From an uncultured Celeribacter sp. (GTDB taxonomy: Bacteria > Pseudomonadota > Alphaproteobacteria > Rhodobacterales > Rhodobacteraceae): 64,000 nt of DNA. The position numbers and the translations under genes were made by a program. Under the pieces are notes generated by a model. That model saw only the letters and a list, made by a program, of their open reading frames with translations. It was not told the origin of the DNA and did no database searches. The stretch lies in the NCBI RefSeq assembly GCF_963675965.1, contig NZ_OY780935.1, positions 1,283,501 to 1,347,500 of the forward strand, written 5' to 3'. Of this stretch, positions 34,227-42,580 are shown piece by piece. Position 1 is the first letter of the stretch. Every line of letters begins with the position of its first letter.

Positions 34227-35261
34227 TCAGCCGGTGATGCGCGGCCATGTGTCCGACAGGCGATAGCCGCCGGGCCAGGGATCACTGGGATCAAGCATAT
34301 GCTGATGCGTGCCGGTCACCCAGGCGCGGCCGTTGATTTCCGGACGAATGGCGGTCAGATCGCCCAGTCCGGTCGTGCCCAAAATGCGACCATGGAATTC
34401 AGACCCGATGATCGACACGCCGGTGAAGCGGTCCTCTTGCGTCATCTCGCCCCGGGCATGCAGAAGGGCCATACGCGCCGACACTGCCGTCCCCGTCGGA
34501 GACCGGTCCAGCTTGCCCGGCTGAATCGCCACCACGGATTGTGCGCGCAACTCAGCGCCCTCCCGTTGGACCGGGCCCGCAAAGAGGCAAAACGAATGAT
34601 GCGCCCAATCCGGCTTTTCCGGATGCTCGAAACGATATTGTGCATTGGCGGCATTGGTGATGCGAATGCCCAGTTCCGCAATCTCTCGCGCCTTGCTCTC
34701 AACCAGGTCGACGCCCAGCGCCGCCGCATCCACCACGACAAAACTGTCCCCGCCAAAGGCCGTATCCACAGTGATCTGCCCCAGCCCCGGCACCTCCAGC
34801 GGCGCATCAAGCCTGCTGGCAAAGGACGGTAGGTTCTCGACAAAGATCCGCTCGGCCTTACCGCCCGCACATTCTGCCCGGACCCGTACCACCCCCCCGG
34901 GGGCTTCCAGCACCATCTCGGTCACCGGTTCCTGCATCGGGATGATCCCCGTGTCGAGCAGCACGGTGGACACACAAATGGAATTGGAGCCGGACATCGG
35001 CGGGGTGTCTTCCGGTTCCATGATGATCCAAGCGGCTTGGGCTTCGGGATGTCGGGGCGGCACCAGCAGATTTACGTGCCGAAACACCCCCCCACGCGGT
35101 TCGTTCAGCATGAAATTGCGCAGGGTCTCATCCTGCGCGATCCAATTGCGCTGCGCCCAGATCGTGTCGCCCGGCGGCGGTGCGACACCGCCCACGATGA
35201 CATCGCCAACCTCGCCCTCTGCGTGACAGGATACAACGTGAATGACCTTGGTCGTGCGCAT
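34227..35261 (-). CDS. trans-3-Hydroxy-L-proline dehydratase-like protein (proline racemase family)
   Basis: A 344-residue proline-racemase-family protein in which the usual catalytic pair is altered. Ser90 replaces the first cysteine (PPMSGSNSIC, also without the GHG that follows), and Thr256 replaces the second (DRSPTGTAVSAR). Loss of the second cysteine to threonine marks dehydratases for trans-3-hydroxy-L-proline; an epimerase is therefore unlikely. The serine at the first site departs from the cysteine reported for the human dehydratase. Product would be pyrroline-2-carboxylate for the reductase at 27333. Convergent with the oxidoreductase gene, 37 bp apart. Confidence 0.8.
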   Translation of the reverse strand: MRTTKVIHVVSCHAEGEVGDVIVGGVAPPPGDTIWAQRNWIAQDETLRNFMLNEPRGGVFRHVNLLVPPRHPEAQAAWIIMEPEDTPPMSGSNSICVSTVLLDTGIIPMQEPVTEMVLEAPGGVVRVRAECAGGKAERIFVENLPSFASRLDAPLEVPGLGQITVDTAFGGDSFVVVDAAALGVDLVESKAREIAELGIRITNAANAQYRFEHPEKPDWAHHSFCLFAGPVQREGAELRAQSVVAIQPGKLDRSPTGTAVSARMALLHARGEMTQEDRFTGVSIIGSEFHGRILGTTGLGDLTAIRPEINGRAWVTGTHQHMLDPSDPWPGGYRLSDTWPRITG

Positions 35262-35669
35262 GAACAGATCTCCCTAATGGCTGGGTTCTGTCTACCGCAG
35301 CAGCATAGAAAGACCTAAGGGAAACTGCCCCGATCAGGGAAGGAAGCGCGGTTTGCGAAGATCGCACGGACAAGTCCGGCCCCGCGCCGATTTGTGGGTG
35401 GTGTGGGTGAAACTCGGCGCGGGAGGGAAAATCGGGAAGCCGGACCGAAAGTACTGAACGTCAGTACCTTCCTCCCACGACCGTGGGCCATATAAGCCGG
35501 GCCACCCGTTTTCATTCAGGACCTGCAGCGCCCCTTTCCCGTTGCGCCACATCCAAGAACGCAACCGGGAACGCCCGGTGCATCTCATGTGCCCGCAATT
35601 TTCCATGAAGCGGCGTTTGCGCCAATAACTGAACGCGCCAAGTTACTAACAAAAGATGCCGACTGACCT
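35262..35669. other. Intergenic region with inverted repeats, no gene seen
   Basis: 408 bp upstream of the dehydratase gene and 3' of the AraC gene. GTACTGA (35451-35457) and TCAGTAC (35461-35467) form a 17-bp dyad, and CCCACG (35474-35479) with CGTGGG (35482-35487) a second 14-bp dyad next to it. Short reading frames here lack a ribosome site and coding look. The dyads lie about 190 bp from the dehydratase start. Confidence 0.4.
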
Positions 35670-36722
35670 TCAGGACGCCCGCATGCGGGCCGTCACATCC
35701 TCAAATGTGGCCACGGGAAGGTCGCGGCTGGCCCGCACCTCAGAGGGCGTTTTGCCCGTCTTCTCGCGGAAAAACCGGAAAAAGGAATTGGGGTCTGAGA
35801 AGCCGAGCAGATAGGTGATCTCGGAAAAGCATAGCACCGTCGCTTTTGTATAGTGCAAAGCCATTTCCAGACGGGTCTCATCGCGCAGCGCCTGAAATGT
35901 GGTGCCTTCTTCAGCCAGTTTGCGCTGCAACGTGCGTGCACTGACGCCCAGCTTGCGCGCAATATCCCCAACAGAGGCCGAGGACGTGGGCAACTGACGC
36001 TGCAATTCCAAGGAGACACTGAGCGACATCGGCGCCGCCCGCGCCATTGACTTCAGCCGCGCGGTCCAGTTGACCTCCAGAAAACTCAATAAATCCGGGC
36101 TCTTGCTCAACAATGGCAGGGCCGCATCTTCGGTCGAGAACAAAACTCCCGCAGGCGCACCGATTGCAAGCGGGCACCCCAGAACCTGTTCCGCCTCTTC
36201 CCGACAGGCCACATCTGCCGACACAACGGCCTGCAGCGGGCGCAGCTCCGTTCCGGTGCACTTGCGGAACAATTCGGTCAGCCAAATTACTTCCAACAGC
36301 TCGAACCCCGCGACATATTCGGGCGGCAGCGGAGCATATAATTCATAACGCACGAAGACCCCATCCTGCGTCACCTGCGCCGCATAGGCCCCCGGCCCAA
36401 TGAGCTGTTTGAACCGCTGCATCCGTTCAACCCCCTCGACCAAATCAGCGCTGGCTGTAAAGGCCAGGACCGCCGGGGCAAAAGGCGCATTGGCAAAGCC
36501 CTGCCCCAAACGAATGGGCATATCTACCCGCCCGTAGAGCATCGCCATGCTTCCGAAAATGCGCAGCAAATCCGCCTCAGACACCGCGGGATCGGCTTCT
36601 CTCAACACCTTGTCGCCAACCCCTGCCGCCGCCAGCACCTCATGCGCAGAAATCCCGAGCGTCTGGCAACTGGCCAAAAGCGAGTTCTGAATCGGATAGG
36701 TCCGAATCCCCTGTGCTGACAT
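35670..36722 (-). CDS. AraC-family transcriptional regulator
   Basis: A 350-residue protein with an N-terminal Arabinose_bd-type domain (about 15-200) and a C-terminal pair of AraC helix-turn-helices (about 245-340: SVGDIARKLGVSARTLQRKLAEEG and FSEITYLLGFSDPNSFFRFFREKTG). Start at 36722 has GGGGGATGAG upstream; a start at 36734 has none, and the much longer reading to 37025 crosses the promoter region. It is divergent from the TRAP transporter operon and is its probable activator. Confidence 0.88.
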   Translation of the reverse strand: MSAQGIRTYPIQNSLLASCQTLGISAHEVLAAAGVGDKVLREADPAVSEADLLRIFGSMAMLYGRVDMPIRLGQGFANAPFAPAVLAFTASADLVEGVERMQRFKQLIGPGAYAAQVTQDGVFVRYELYAPLPPEYVAGFELLEVIWLTELFRKCTGTELRPLQAVVSADVACREEAEQVLGCPLAIGAPAGVLFSTEDAALPLLSKSPDLLSFLEVNWTARLKSMARAAPMSLSVSLELQRQLPTSSASVGDIARKLGVSARTLQRKLAEEGTTFQALRDETRLEMALHYTKATVLCFSEITYLLGFSDPNSFFRFFREKTGKTPSEVRASRDLPVATFEDVTARMRAS

Positions 36723-37083
36723 CTCATCCCCCATTTTGAAATGCGGTGCCCCAGCACCCTGCATGCCCCATGCAACGTTAAGGTCGGCAACGCAACAACT
36801 CAACCGCACCCTTTGCATTGAAATGTAGCGTTGCGCCGAAAATCGCAGGTGCGACGCGTTTGACGACCTCAAAGCCTGCCGCCAGGCCCTGCGGACTCTG
36901 GCGGCAATGATCCGATATGCGGTCATGGACGACCGACCAACAAGAGCCCGTACCTTAATCGGAACAACGGTCAGCTTACGCAGGGCCAAAAAAGGTGTCC
37001 GCCTGACGGACACAACGCCCTTCAATGTATATTCATTCGGCCCTCACTTCCTATGTTCGCCGAAAAGCGTTTAGGAGGAACGC
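36723..37083. promoter_or_regulatory. Divergent region AraC / TRAP operon with operator-like dyad
   Basis: 361 bp without a credible gene. GTGTCCG (36995-37001) and CGGACAC (37007-37013) make a 19-bp dyad about 70 bp before the leader ORF. A TATATT -10-like box sits at 37029-37034. Two CAACG motifs near 36773-36795 lie closer to the AraC gene. Confidence 0.45.
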
Positions 37084-37155
37084 ATGGAAACGCACCTGAT
37101 CCGCGTCACCGCGGGTGTTTTGACGTCTTTGCCATCGACCCCAAGGGGGCGCTGA
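37084..37155 (+). CDS. 23-codon leader ORF abutting dctQ
   Basis: An ATG at 37084 with a near-perfect ribosome site (TTAGGAGG, 8 nt upstream) opens a 23-residue frame (METHLIRVTAG start, TPRGR end) that stops at 37153-37155, one base before the dctQ ATG. The product has no recognisable domain. It may be a leader peptide giving translational coupling or ribosome-based control of the TRAP operon, or the stump of a deleted gene. Confidence 0.5.
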   Translation: METHLIRVTAGVLTSLPSTPRGR

Positions 37156-37156
37156 C

Positions 37157-37642
37157 ATGACGAGCACAAGCTTCAAGAAAATCATCTCGAACAGCTTTCT
37201 GGCAGGCGCCGGAGCCTGTTTTCTGTTCGGCACGGCCATCACGGTCGGCGACGTCGCCCTGCGCGCGCTTGCCGGAAAGAATATCCCCGGAGCCATCGAG
37301 ATGACATCGCTTTCCATCGGCCTCGGTGCGCTTTTGTCGATGCCTGTCTGCTACGCCAAACGCACGCATGTCACGGCCAAGCTCCTGTCAGAACTGTCGC
37401 CAAACCGGTTCACCTTTCCGCTCGGGCTGGTGGGCTCGATTGCCTCTGCCGGATTTGCCGCCTTGCTTGCATGGATCGTTGCGGAGAACGCACTGGAAAA
37501 AATCGGATCACCTGAGACCACGGCCGATCTCGGCCTGCCAGTTCCCGTATTGACCACAATTGTCGCTCTGTCGCTTCTGTCCTGCCTGGTCGCAGCGCTG
37601 GCGGGGCTGCGGTTTGCACTGCGCAACGAAAGGGACTGGTGA
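37157..37642 (+). CDS. TRAP transporter small permease (DctQ)
   Basis: A 161-residue protein with four membrane helices (first about 13-33) and the DctQ pattern EMTSLSIGLGALLSMPVCYAKRTHV. It pairs with DctM to import a carboxylate-type solute using the sodium or proton gradient. The start is one base after the leader ORF stop, and its own end overlaps dctM by 4 bp. Confidence 0.9.
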   Translation: MTSTSFKKIISNSFLAGAGACFLFGTAITVGDVALRALAGKNIPGAIEMTSLSIGLGALLSMPVCYAKRTHVTAKLLSELSPNRFTFPLGLVGSIASAGFAALLAWIVAENALEKIGSPETTADLGLPVPVLTTIVALSLLSCLVAALAGLRFALRNERDW

Positions 37643-38943
37643 TGAGCGGGCTTCTTCTGGGCGGCCTCGGCTTTGCTGCGGCCATTGTGATGATCTTTCT
37701 CGAAGTGCCCGTGGCCGTCGCGCTCGGCCTCGTCGGCATCCTCGGTTCGGCCATGATCATTGGCATGGATGGAGCCATGGCCATCGGGGCGACGACCACA
37801 TGGGACAGCCTCACAAATTACACGCTGACCATGCTGCCGCTCTTTGTCCTGATGGGCAATATCGCGGCGCGCTCCGGCCTGTCTTCGCGTCTCTATCAAT
37901 CGATGTCCGTGCTGATCGGACATCGGCGCGGCGGCTTGGCACTGGCCACCATCGGCGCCTCTGCAGGCTTTGGCATGATCTCCGGATCGTCCCTTGCCAC
38001 CACAGCGACCATGGGCCGGATCGCCATGCCGGAGATGCAGCAAGCGGGCTATTCGCGTTCGCTTTCGGCGGGTTCCGTCGCCGCAGGCGGTACGCTCGGC
38101 ATTCTGATCCCGCCCTCGACCGTCCTGGTGATTTACGCCTTTATCGCCGAGCAATCCATTCGCGATCTGCTGCTGGCCACGGCGGGCCCGATTTTTCTGG
38201 CCGTGCTGCTCTACTGCCTCGCGATCTGGGTGCCGATCTGGTTCGGCTGGTCCTCTGCGCCGCAACGCGCCCGTGCCAATGCTCAGGAACGCAACTTCGC
38301 GCTGAAAGAGCTTCTGCCACCCGTGGGAATTTTCGGCCTGATCATGGGCGGGCTCTACACTGGCGTGTTCACCGCCAATGAGACAGCTGCGATCGGCGCC
38401 TTTGTGGTGCTCGTCTATGGGCTGTTGTCGCGGCGGCTGAACCTGTCAGGCCTGCTCTCTGCGCTGATGGATACGGCGATGACCTGCGGCGCGCTCTATC
38501 TGGTGCTGATCGGCGCAAACCTGTTCAATTTCTTTCTGGCGCTCTCTGGCCTGCCGTTTTCGCTGACCGGGATGTTTTCGGGCATCATCGATCAGCCACT
38601 TATGGTGATCCTTTTGATGCTGGTAATCTATCTGGCCCTGGGCACGCTGATGGACAGCCTTGCCATGTTGCTGCTCACCGTGCCGCTCTTCGTACCGATT
38701 GCGCAGGCCGCCGGGATCGACCTTGTCTGGTTCGGCATCTTTGCGGTGATGGTCGTGGAAATGGGACTGATCACCCCGCCCGTCGGGATGAACCTGTTCG
38801 TGCTCAAGACCGTCCAGACCGACGTGAAGCTGACCGAGCTTTGGAAAGGCGCTGCGCCCTTCGTGATCGCCGATTTCATCCGCGTCGCCATCATCATCGC
38901 AATTCCGGCGATCGTGATCTGGCTGCCCTACAACGCCTTTTAA
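37639..38943 (+). CDS. TRAP transporter large permease (DctM)
   Basis: A 434-residue, very hydrophobic DctM protein with about 11-12 helices. It has SAGSVAAGGTLGILIPPSTVLVIYA (split here over helices near residues 140-165) and a late VEMGLITPPVGMNLFVL motif, both characteristic of the TRAP large subunit. Overlaps dctQ by 4 bp. Confidence 0.93.
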   Translation: MMSGLLLGGLGFAAAIVMIFLEVPVAVALGLVGILGSAMIIGMDGAMAIGATTTWDSLTNYTLTMLPLFVLMGNIAARSGLSSRLYQSMSVLIGHRRGGLALATIGASAGFGMISGSSLATTATMGRIAMPEMQQAGYSRSLSAGSVAAGGTLGILIPPSTVLVIYAFIAEQSIRDLLLATAGPIFLAVLLYCLAIWVPIWFGWSSAPQRARANAQERNFALKELLPPVGIFGLIMGGLYTGVFTANETAAIGAFVVLVYGLLSRRLNLSGLLSALMDTAMTCGALYLVLIGANLFNFFLALSGLPFSLTGMFSGIIDQPLMVILLMLVIYLALGTLMDSLAMLLLTVPLFVPIAQAAGIDLVWFGIFAVMVVEMGLITPPVGMNLFVLKTVQTDVKLTELWKGAAPFVIADFIRVAIIIAIPAIVIWLPYNAF

Positions 38944-38962
38944 GAACATAAGGGAGGAAACC

Positions 38963-39976
38963 ATGTTCAACCGACTGCACATCAAGAAGCTCCTCGGCGC
39001 CAGCGCGCTGGCGCTTGCCCTCACTGCCACCGCGACACAGGCCCGCGAATTGCGCGTCTCCGTGCATGAACCGGCACAGGGCTTCTATTCCTCGAAAATC
39101 CTGCAACCGTGGATCGATGAGATCAACGACAAGCTGTCAAAGAAAACCAGCTTCAAGCTCTATCCCGGTGCCATCCTTGGTGCCCCGCCGGCGCAGGCCG
39201 AACTGGTCAAGGCCGGTGTGGCCGATGTCGCGCTGATCGTGCCGACCTATACGCCCGGCCTTTTCCCGATGACCGGTGTGGTCGAAGTTCCCGGCGTGGC
39301 GGAAACCTCAATGCAGGGTGCGCAGGTGCTCAACGCCTTGCTTGAAGACGGCGCGCTGGATGCGGAATATGCCGACTATAAGGTGCTCGCCCTGTTTTCG
39401 ACCCCGGGATACCGGTTCTTCATGACCGATACCCCGGCAGAAACACCGGCAGACCTGCAGGGGTTGAAACTGCGTACGCCGTCGAAATTCGGCTCGACGC
39501 TCTTTGACATGCTGGGCGCCTCAGGCGTGTCGGTGCCCGCCCCGCAGGTCTATGAGAACCTTGAGCGCGGCGTTGTATCCGGAGCGGTTTGGGTGATGGA
39601 CGCCTATCGCACCTTCCGTCTCGACGAGGTCGCGCCCTATATCACCACCACGCGCTACACCGCCTCGCCCATGGCGATCCTCATGAACAAGCGCAGCTAT
39701 GACAGCCTGCCGGAGACAGACAAGGCGGTGCTCTACGAAATGAGCGGGCGCAGCATGGCAGAATGGATCGCCTCCGTGGTCGACACCACCGACGCAGAGA
39801 TTGAGGCCAGCTACCGCGAAGACGGCAAGGTCACGTTCATTGACCTTGATGACGCCGGTCTTGCGCCCTGGAAAGAAGCCCTGGCCGATGCCGCCGCCAC
39901 ATGGGTTGCCGAACAAGACGACCCGGCGGCCGCACAGGCGGCTCTTGATCGTGCCATGCAGATCAGCGCCGACTGA
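38963..39976 (+). CDS. TRAP transporter substrate-binding protein (DctP family)
   Basis: A 337-residue periplasmic protein with signal peptide (GASALALALTATATQA-RE) and DctP-type binding core. TPSKFGSTLFDMLGASGV carries the conserved arginine region just upstream (LKLRTPSK), which binds the ligand carboxylate. Next to aromatic catabolism genes, so an aromatic or phenylpropanoid acid is a plausible cargo. Ribosome site GGAGG at 38951-38955. Confidence 0.9.
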   Translation: MFNRLHIKKLLGASALALALTATATQARELRVSVHEPAQGFYSSKILQPWIDEINDKLSKKTSFKLYPGAILGAPPAQAELVKAGVADVALIVPTYTPGLFPMTGVVEVPGVAETSMQGAQVLNALLEDGALDAEYADYKVLALFSTPGYRFFMTDTPAETPADLQGLKLRTPSKFGSTLFDMLGASGVSVPAPQVYENLERGVVSGAVWVMDAYRTFRLDEVAPYITTTRYTASPMAILMNKRSYDSLPETDKAVLYEMSGRSMAEWIASVVDTTDAEIEASYREDGKVTFIDLDDAGLAPWKEALADAAATWVAEQDDPAAAQAALDRAMQISAD

Positions 39977-39981
39977 CCCCT

Positions 39982-40036
39982 CTCCGTCCGTCCAGTGGAC
40001 GGGCGGAGAACGCTCCTCGGGGCCGCAAACCGGCCC
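39982..40036 (+). promoter_or_regulatory. Two tandem hairpins between TRAP and dioxygenase genes
   Basis: A 12-bp stem (39982-39993 with 39997-40008, one G-T wobble) just past the binding-protein stop, then GGGCCG (40020-40025) with CGGCCC (40031-40036). No T run follows, so attenuation or 3'-end protection of the TRAP message is more likely than full termination. Confidence 0.5.
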
Positions 40037-40057
40037 GGTTAAAAAGGAGCATTCCGA

Positions 40058-40063
40058 ATGTAA
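40058..40063 (+). other. Start-stop element (ATG-TAA) with strong ribosome site
   Basis: ATG (40058-40060) is directly followed by TAA (40061-40063). AAGGAG lies at 40044-40049, 8 nt upstream, as good as any gene start here. It is 16 nt before the dioxygenase ATG, so ribosomes stalled or parked here would overlap the true ribosome site. Confidence 0.45.
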
Positions 40064-40078
40064 TCAATGGAGACAACC

Positions 40079-41071
40079 ATGGCGATTATTGCTCTGGGCT
40101 ATCTCGGTGTGCGCTCCGACAAGCTCGACGATTGGTCCGATTTTGCCGGCAAGCTCTTGGGCATGCAGAAAATCGACCGCGGCGGCAAGGCACTGGCCTT
40201 CCGCATGGACGACAAGATGCAACGGCTTCTGGTGTCCGATGAACCCGGCGAAACGCTGGCGTTCATGGGGTTTGAGGTCGCCCACAAAAACGATTTGCAA
40301 CTTTACGCGGGACGCCTTGATGCGGCGGGCGTCAAAGTCACGCTCGGTTCCAAGGCCCTATGCGACCGTCGTTTCGTTGAGGGGCTGATCTGGTTCGAAG
40401 ATCCGGGCGGCAACCGGGTTGAGCTGTTTTATAACCCGATGATCGCCTCCGATCCCTTCGTGCCGGGACGCCCGATTGACGGCTTCAACACAGGGCCTCT
40501 GGGCATGGGCCACGCCGTGCTGCATGTCAAAGACATCGAAGTGATGCTGCCGTTCTACCGCGATCTTCTGGACTTTCATGTCTCGGATTACGGGCTCGAA
40601 CCCTATGGCCTGTACTTCTTCCACCTAAACGAACGCCACCATTCCTTTGCCATGGTTGGCTCCGGGCAGCTGGGCTTCCATCACTTCATGGTCGAGTTCC
40701 AGAACCTCGATGATCTGGGCCAGGGCTATGACCTTGCCCAACTGGACGAAGGCCGTGTCGCCTATACGCTGGGGCGTCACACCAACGACTACATGACGTC
40801 CTATTACGCCAATTCGCCCTCGGGGTTCTTCGTCGAAAACGGCTGGGGCGGTCGGCTGATCGACCCGGAAACATGGGAGCCGCATCAGACCCACGACGGG
40901 CCGAGCTTCTGGGGTCATGAGCGGCTCTATCTGACCGAGGAAGGCGGGCGCAAGCGCCTGCGCGACATGCGTCTCGACGCCGCCGAACGCGGTCTCCGCA
41001 GCCCGCCAGTCGCGGAATGTCCGTGGCTCTACGGTGAACTTGCCAAAAAGAACGCAGCAGGGAGAACATAA
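40079..41071 (+). CDS. Type I extradiol ring-cleavage dioxygenase (BphC-like, VOC fold)
   Basis: A 330-residue two-domain VOC protein. The C-terminal domain carries the iron triad: His145 (MGHAVLHV), His201/202 (LGFHHFMVE) and Glu253 (FFVENGWG). Enzymes of this type cut catechols next to the hydroxyls (meta cleavage). The start at 40079 follows GGAGA; an ATG at 40067 in frame is less likely. Immediately followed by an MhpA-like hydroxylase (TAAATG junction), which should make its catecholic substrate. Confidence 0.9.
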   Translation: MAIIALGYLGVRSDKLDDWSDFAGKLLGMQKIDRGGKALAFRMDDKMQRLLVSDEPGETLAFMGFEVAHKNDLQLYAGRLDAAGVKVTLGSKALCDRRFVEGLIWFEDPGGNRVELFYNPMIASDPFVPGRPIDGFNTGPLGMGHAVLHVKDIEVMLPFYRDLLDFHVSDYGLEPYGLYFFHLNERHHSFAMVGSGQLGFHHFMVEFQNLDDLGQGYDLAQLDEGRVAYTLGRHTNDYMTSYYANSPSGFFVENGWGGRLIDPETWEPHQTHDGPSFWGHERLYLTEEGGRKRLRDMRLDAAERGLRSPPVAECPWLYGELAKKNAAGRT

Positions 41072-42577
41072 ATGGAGCATTTTGACGTCGCCATCGTAGG
41101 CTACGGGCCTGCGGGAGCCACGCTTGCGCATCTTCTCGGCGCTTGCGGATTGAAAACGCTCGTGCTGGAGCGCGAAAGCGCACATTACCACCTACCACGC
41201 GCCGTGCACTTCGATGCCGAAGTGATGCGCGCCTTTCAATGGATCGGCATTGCCGAAGAGATGGCCGCCAAGACCCATCGTCACCCCGGCATGCAATTCG
41301 TCGACCGGGGTGGCAAAATGCTGCTGGACTGGCCGCGCCCGCAAGGCGAAGGCCCGCAGGCGTGGAATGCGAATTACCGCTTTCACCAGCCGGACCTCGA
41401 AGAGCTGCTGCGCAGCCATATGGCCAATCGCCCGGACGTCACGGTGCGTACCCGCTGCGAAGTGTTCAACATCGACGATCAGGGCGATCAGGTCGCGCTG
41501 CGCTATGAGGATATGTCCAAGGGCAAGGTGCATCACGTCACCGCCAAATATGTCGTCGGTTGCGATGGCGCGCGTTCTCTGATCCGCCGCTACATCGAAA
41601 GCGATATGGAGGATTACGGCTTCCACGAACGCTGGCTTGTCGTGGATGTGATCCTCAACGAGGACAAGCCCGAGCTTGGCGATCACTCGATCCAGTATTG
41701 CGTACCGGAACGCCCCGCGACTTACGTGCGCACGCCGGGGATGCGGCGCCGCTGGGAAATCACCGTGCTGCCCGAGGAAGACAGTAACGAAATCGCCAAG
41801 CCGGACCGCGTCTGGGAGCTGTTGTCGGACTGGCTCACACCCGAGGAAGCGGTGCTGGAACGCACCGCCGTCTACACCTTCCACTCGCTCGTTGCCGAAG
41901 ACTGGCGCGAAGGGCGGCTTTTGTTGGCAGGCGATGCCTGTCACCAGACCCCGCCTTTCATGGGGCAAGGCATGTGCGCGGGCACCCGCGACGTGGTGAA
42001 CCTCTATTGGAAACTGGCGCTGATCTGCAAAGGTCTGGTCACGGGCGAAGCGGCAGAAAAGCTGCTGGACACCTATGAAAGCGAACGCAAGCCCAATGCC
42101 GCCGAATATATCAAAACCGCCGTGCGGCTGGGTGGGCTGATCAACACGGCCGGCACCGAAGAGGCACTGCGTGCCGCCCTGCCCTCTGCCGACGGCTCCG
42201 CCAGAATGGAAAGCATCGCACCGCCGATCGGGCCCGGGCTTGGCCAGGGCGATAAGGCCGGGCGTCTGTTCGGTCAGCCCCGGATGAACGATGGCGCGCG
42301 TATGGACGATGTCTTCCCGCATGCTTTCGTCGTCGTGGCCGAGGCCGAGCTGGCCGAGGGGCTGGTCCTGCCCAAAGGTGTGGGCCTTGTCACCACCGCC
42401 AATTCCAACGCCGCCGATCACCTCGCGCGTCTGGGCGCGCGCGCCACCGTTCTGCGCCCCGACCGTCACACGCTGGGCGGGGCCGACACAAAAGCGGAGC
42501 TTGAGGCGCTGATCGCGCTCATCCTCCCGAACCCGCTTGATCCTACTTCTGAAACGCAACAACCGGAAATGGCTTAA
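41072..42577 (+). CDS. FAD-dependent aromatic hydroxylase (MhpA-like)
   Basis: A 501-residue class A flavoprotein hydroxylase with FAD motif VAIVGYGPAGATLAHLLG (7-24), a DG segment (VVGCDGARSLIRR) and the second FAD motif LLLAGDACHQTPPFMGQGM. Closest in look to 3-(3-hydroxyphenyl)propionate hydroxylase, including the C-terminal thioredoxin-like tail. It adds a second hydroxyl to a phenolic acid before ring cleavage. Begins on the base after the dioxygenase stop. Confidence 0.88.
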   Translation: MEHFDVAIVGYGPAGATLAHLLGACGLKTLVLERESAHYHLPRAVHFDAEVMRAFQWIGIAEEMAAKTHRHPGMQFVDRGGKMLLDWPRPQGEGPQAWNANYRFHQPDLEELLRSHMANRPDVTVRTRCEVFNIDDQGDQVALRYEDMSKGKVHHVTAKYVVGCDGARSLIRRYIESDMEDYGFHERWLVVDVILNEDKPELGDHSIQYCVPERPATYVRTPGMRRRWEITVLPEEDSNEIAKPDRVWELLSDWLTPEEAVLERTAVYTFHSLVAEDWREGRLLLAGDACHQTPPFMGQGMCAGTRDVVNLYWKLALICKGLVTGEAAEKLLDTYESERKPNAAEYIKTAVRLGGLINTAGTEEALRAALPSADGSARMESIAPPIGPGLGQGDKAGRLFGQPRMNDGARMDDVFPHAFVVVAEAELAEGLVLPKGVGLVTTANSNAADHLARLGARATVLRPDRHTLGGADTKAELEALIALILPNPLDPTSETQQPEMA

Positions 42578-42580
42578 CCC

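Noticed and set aside
34227..35261. Proline racemase or 4-hydroxyproline epimerase
   Set aside because: Both catalytic cysteines are replaced (Ser90, Thr256).
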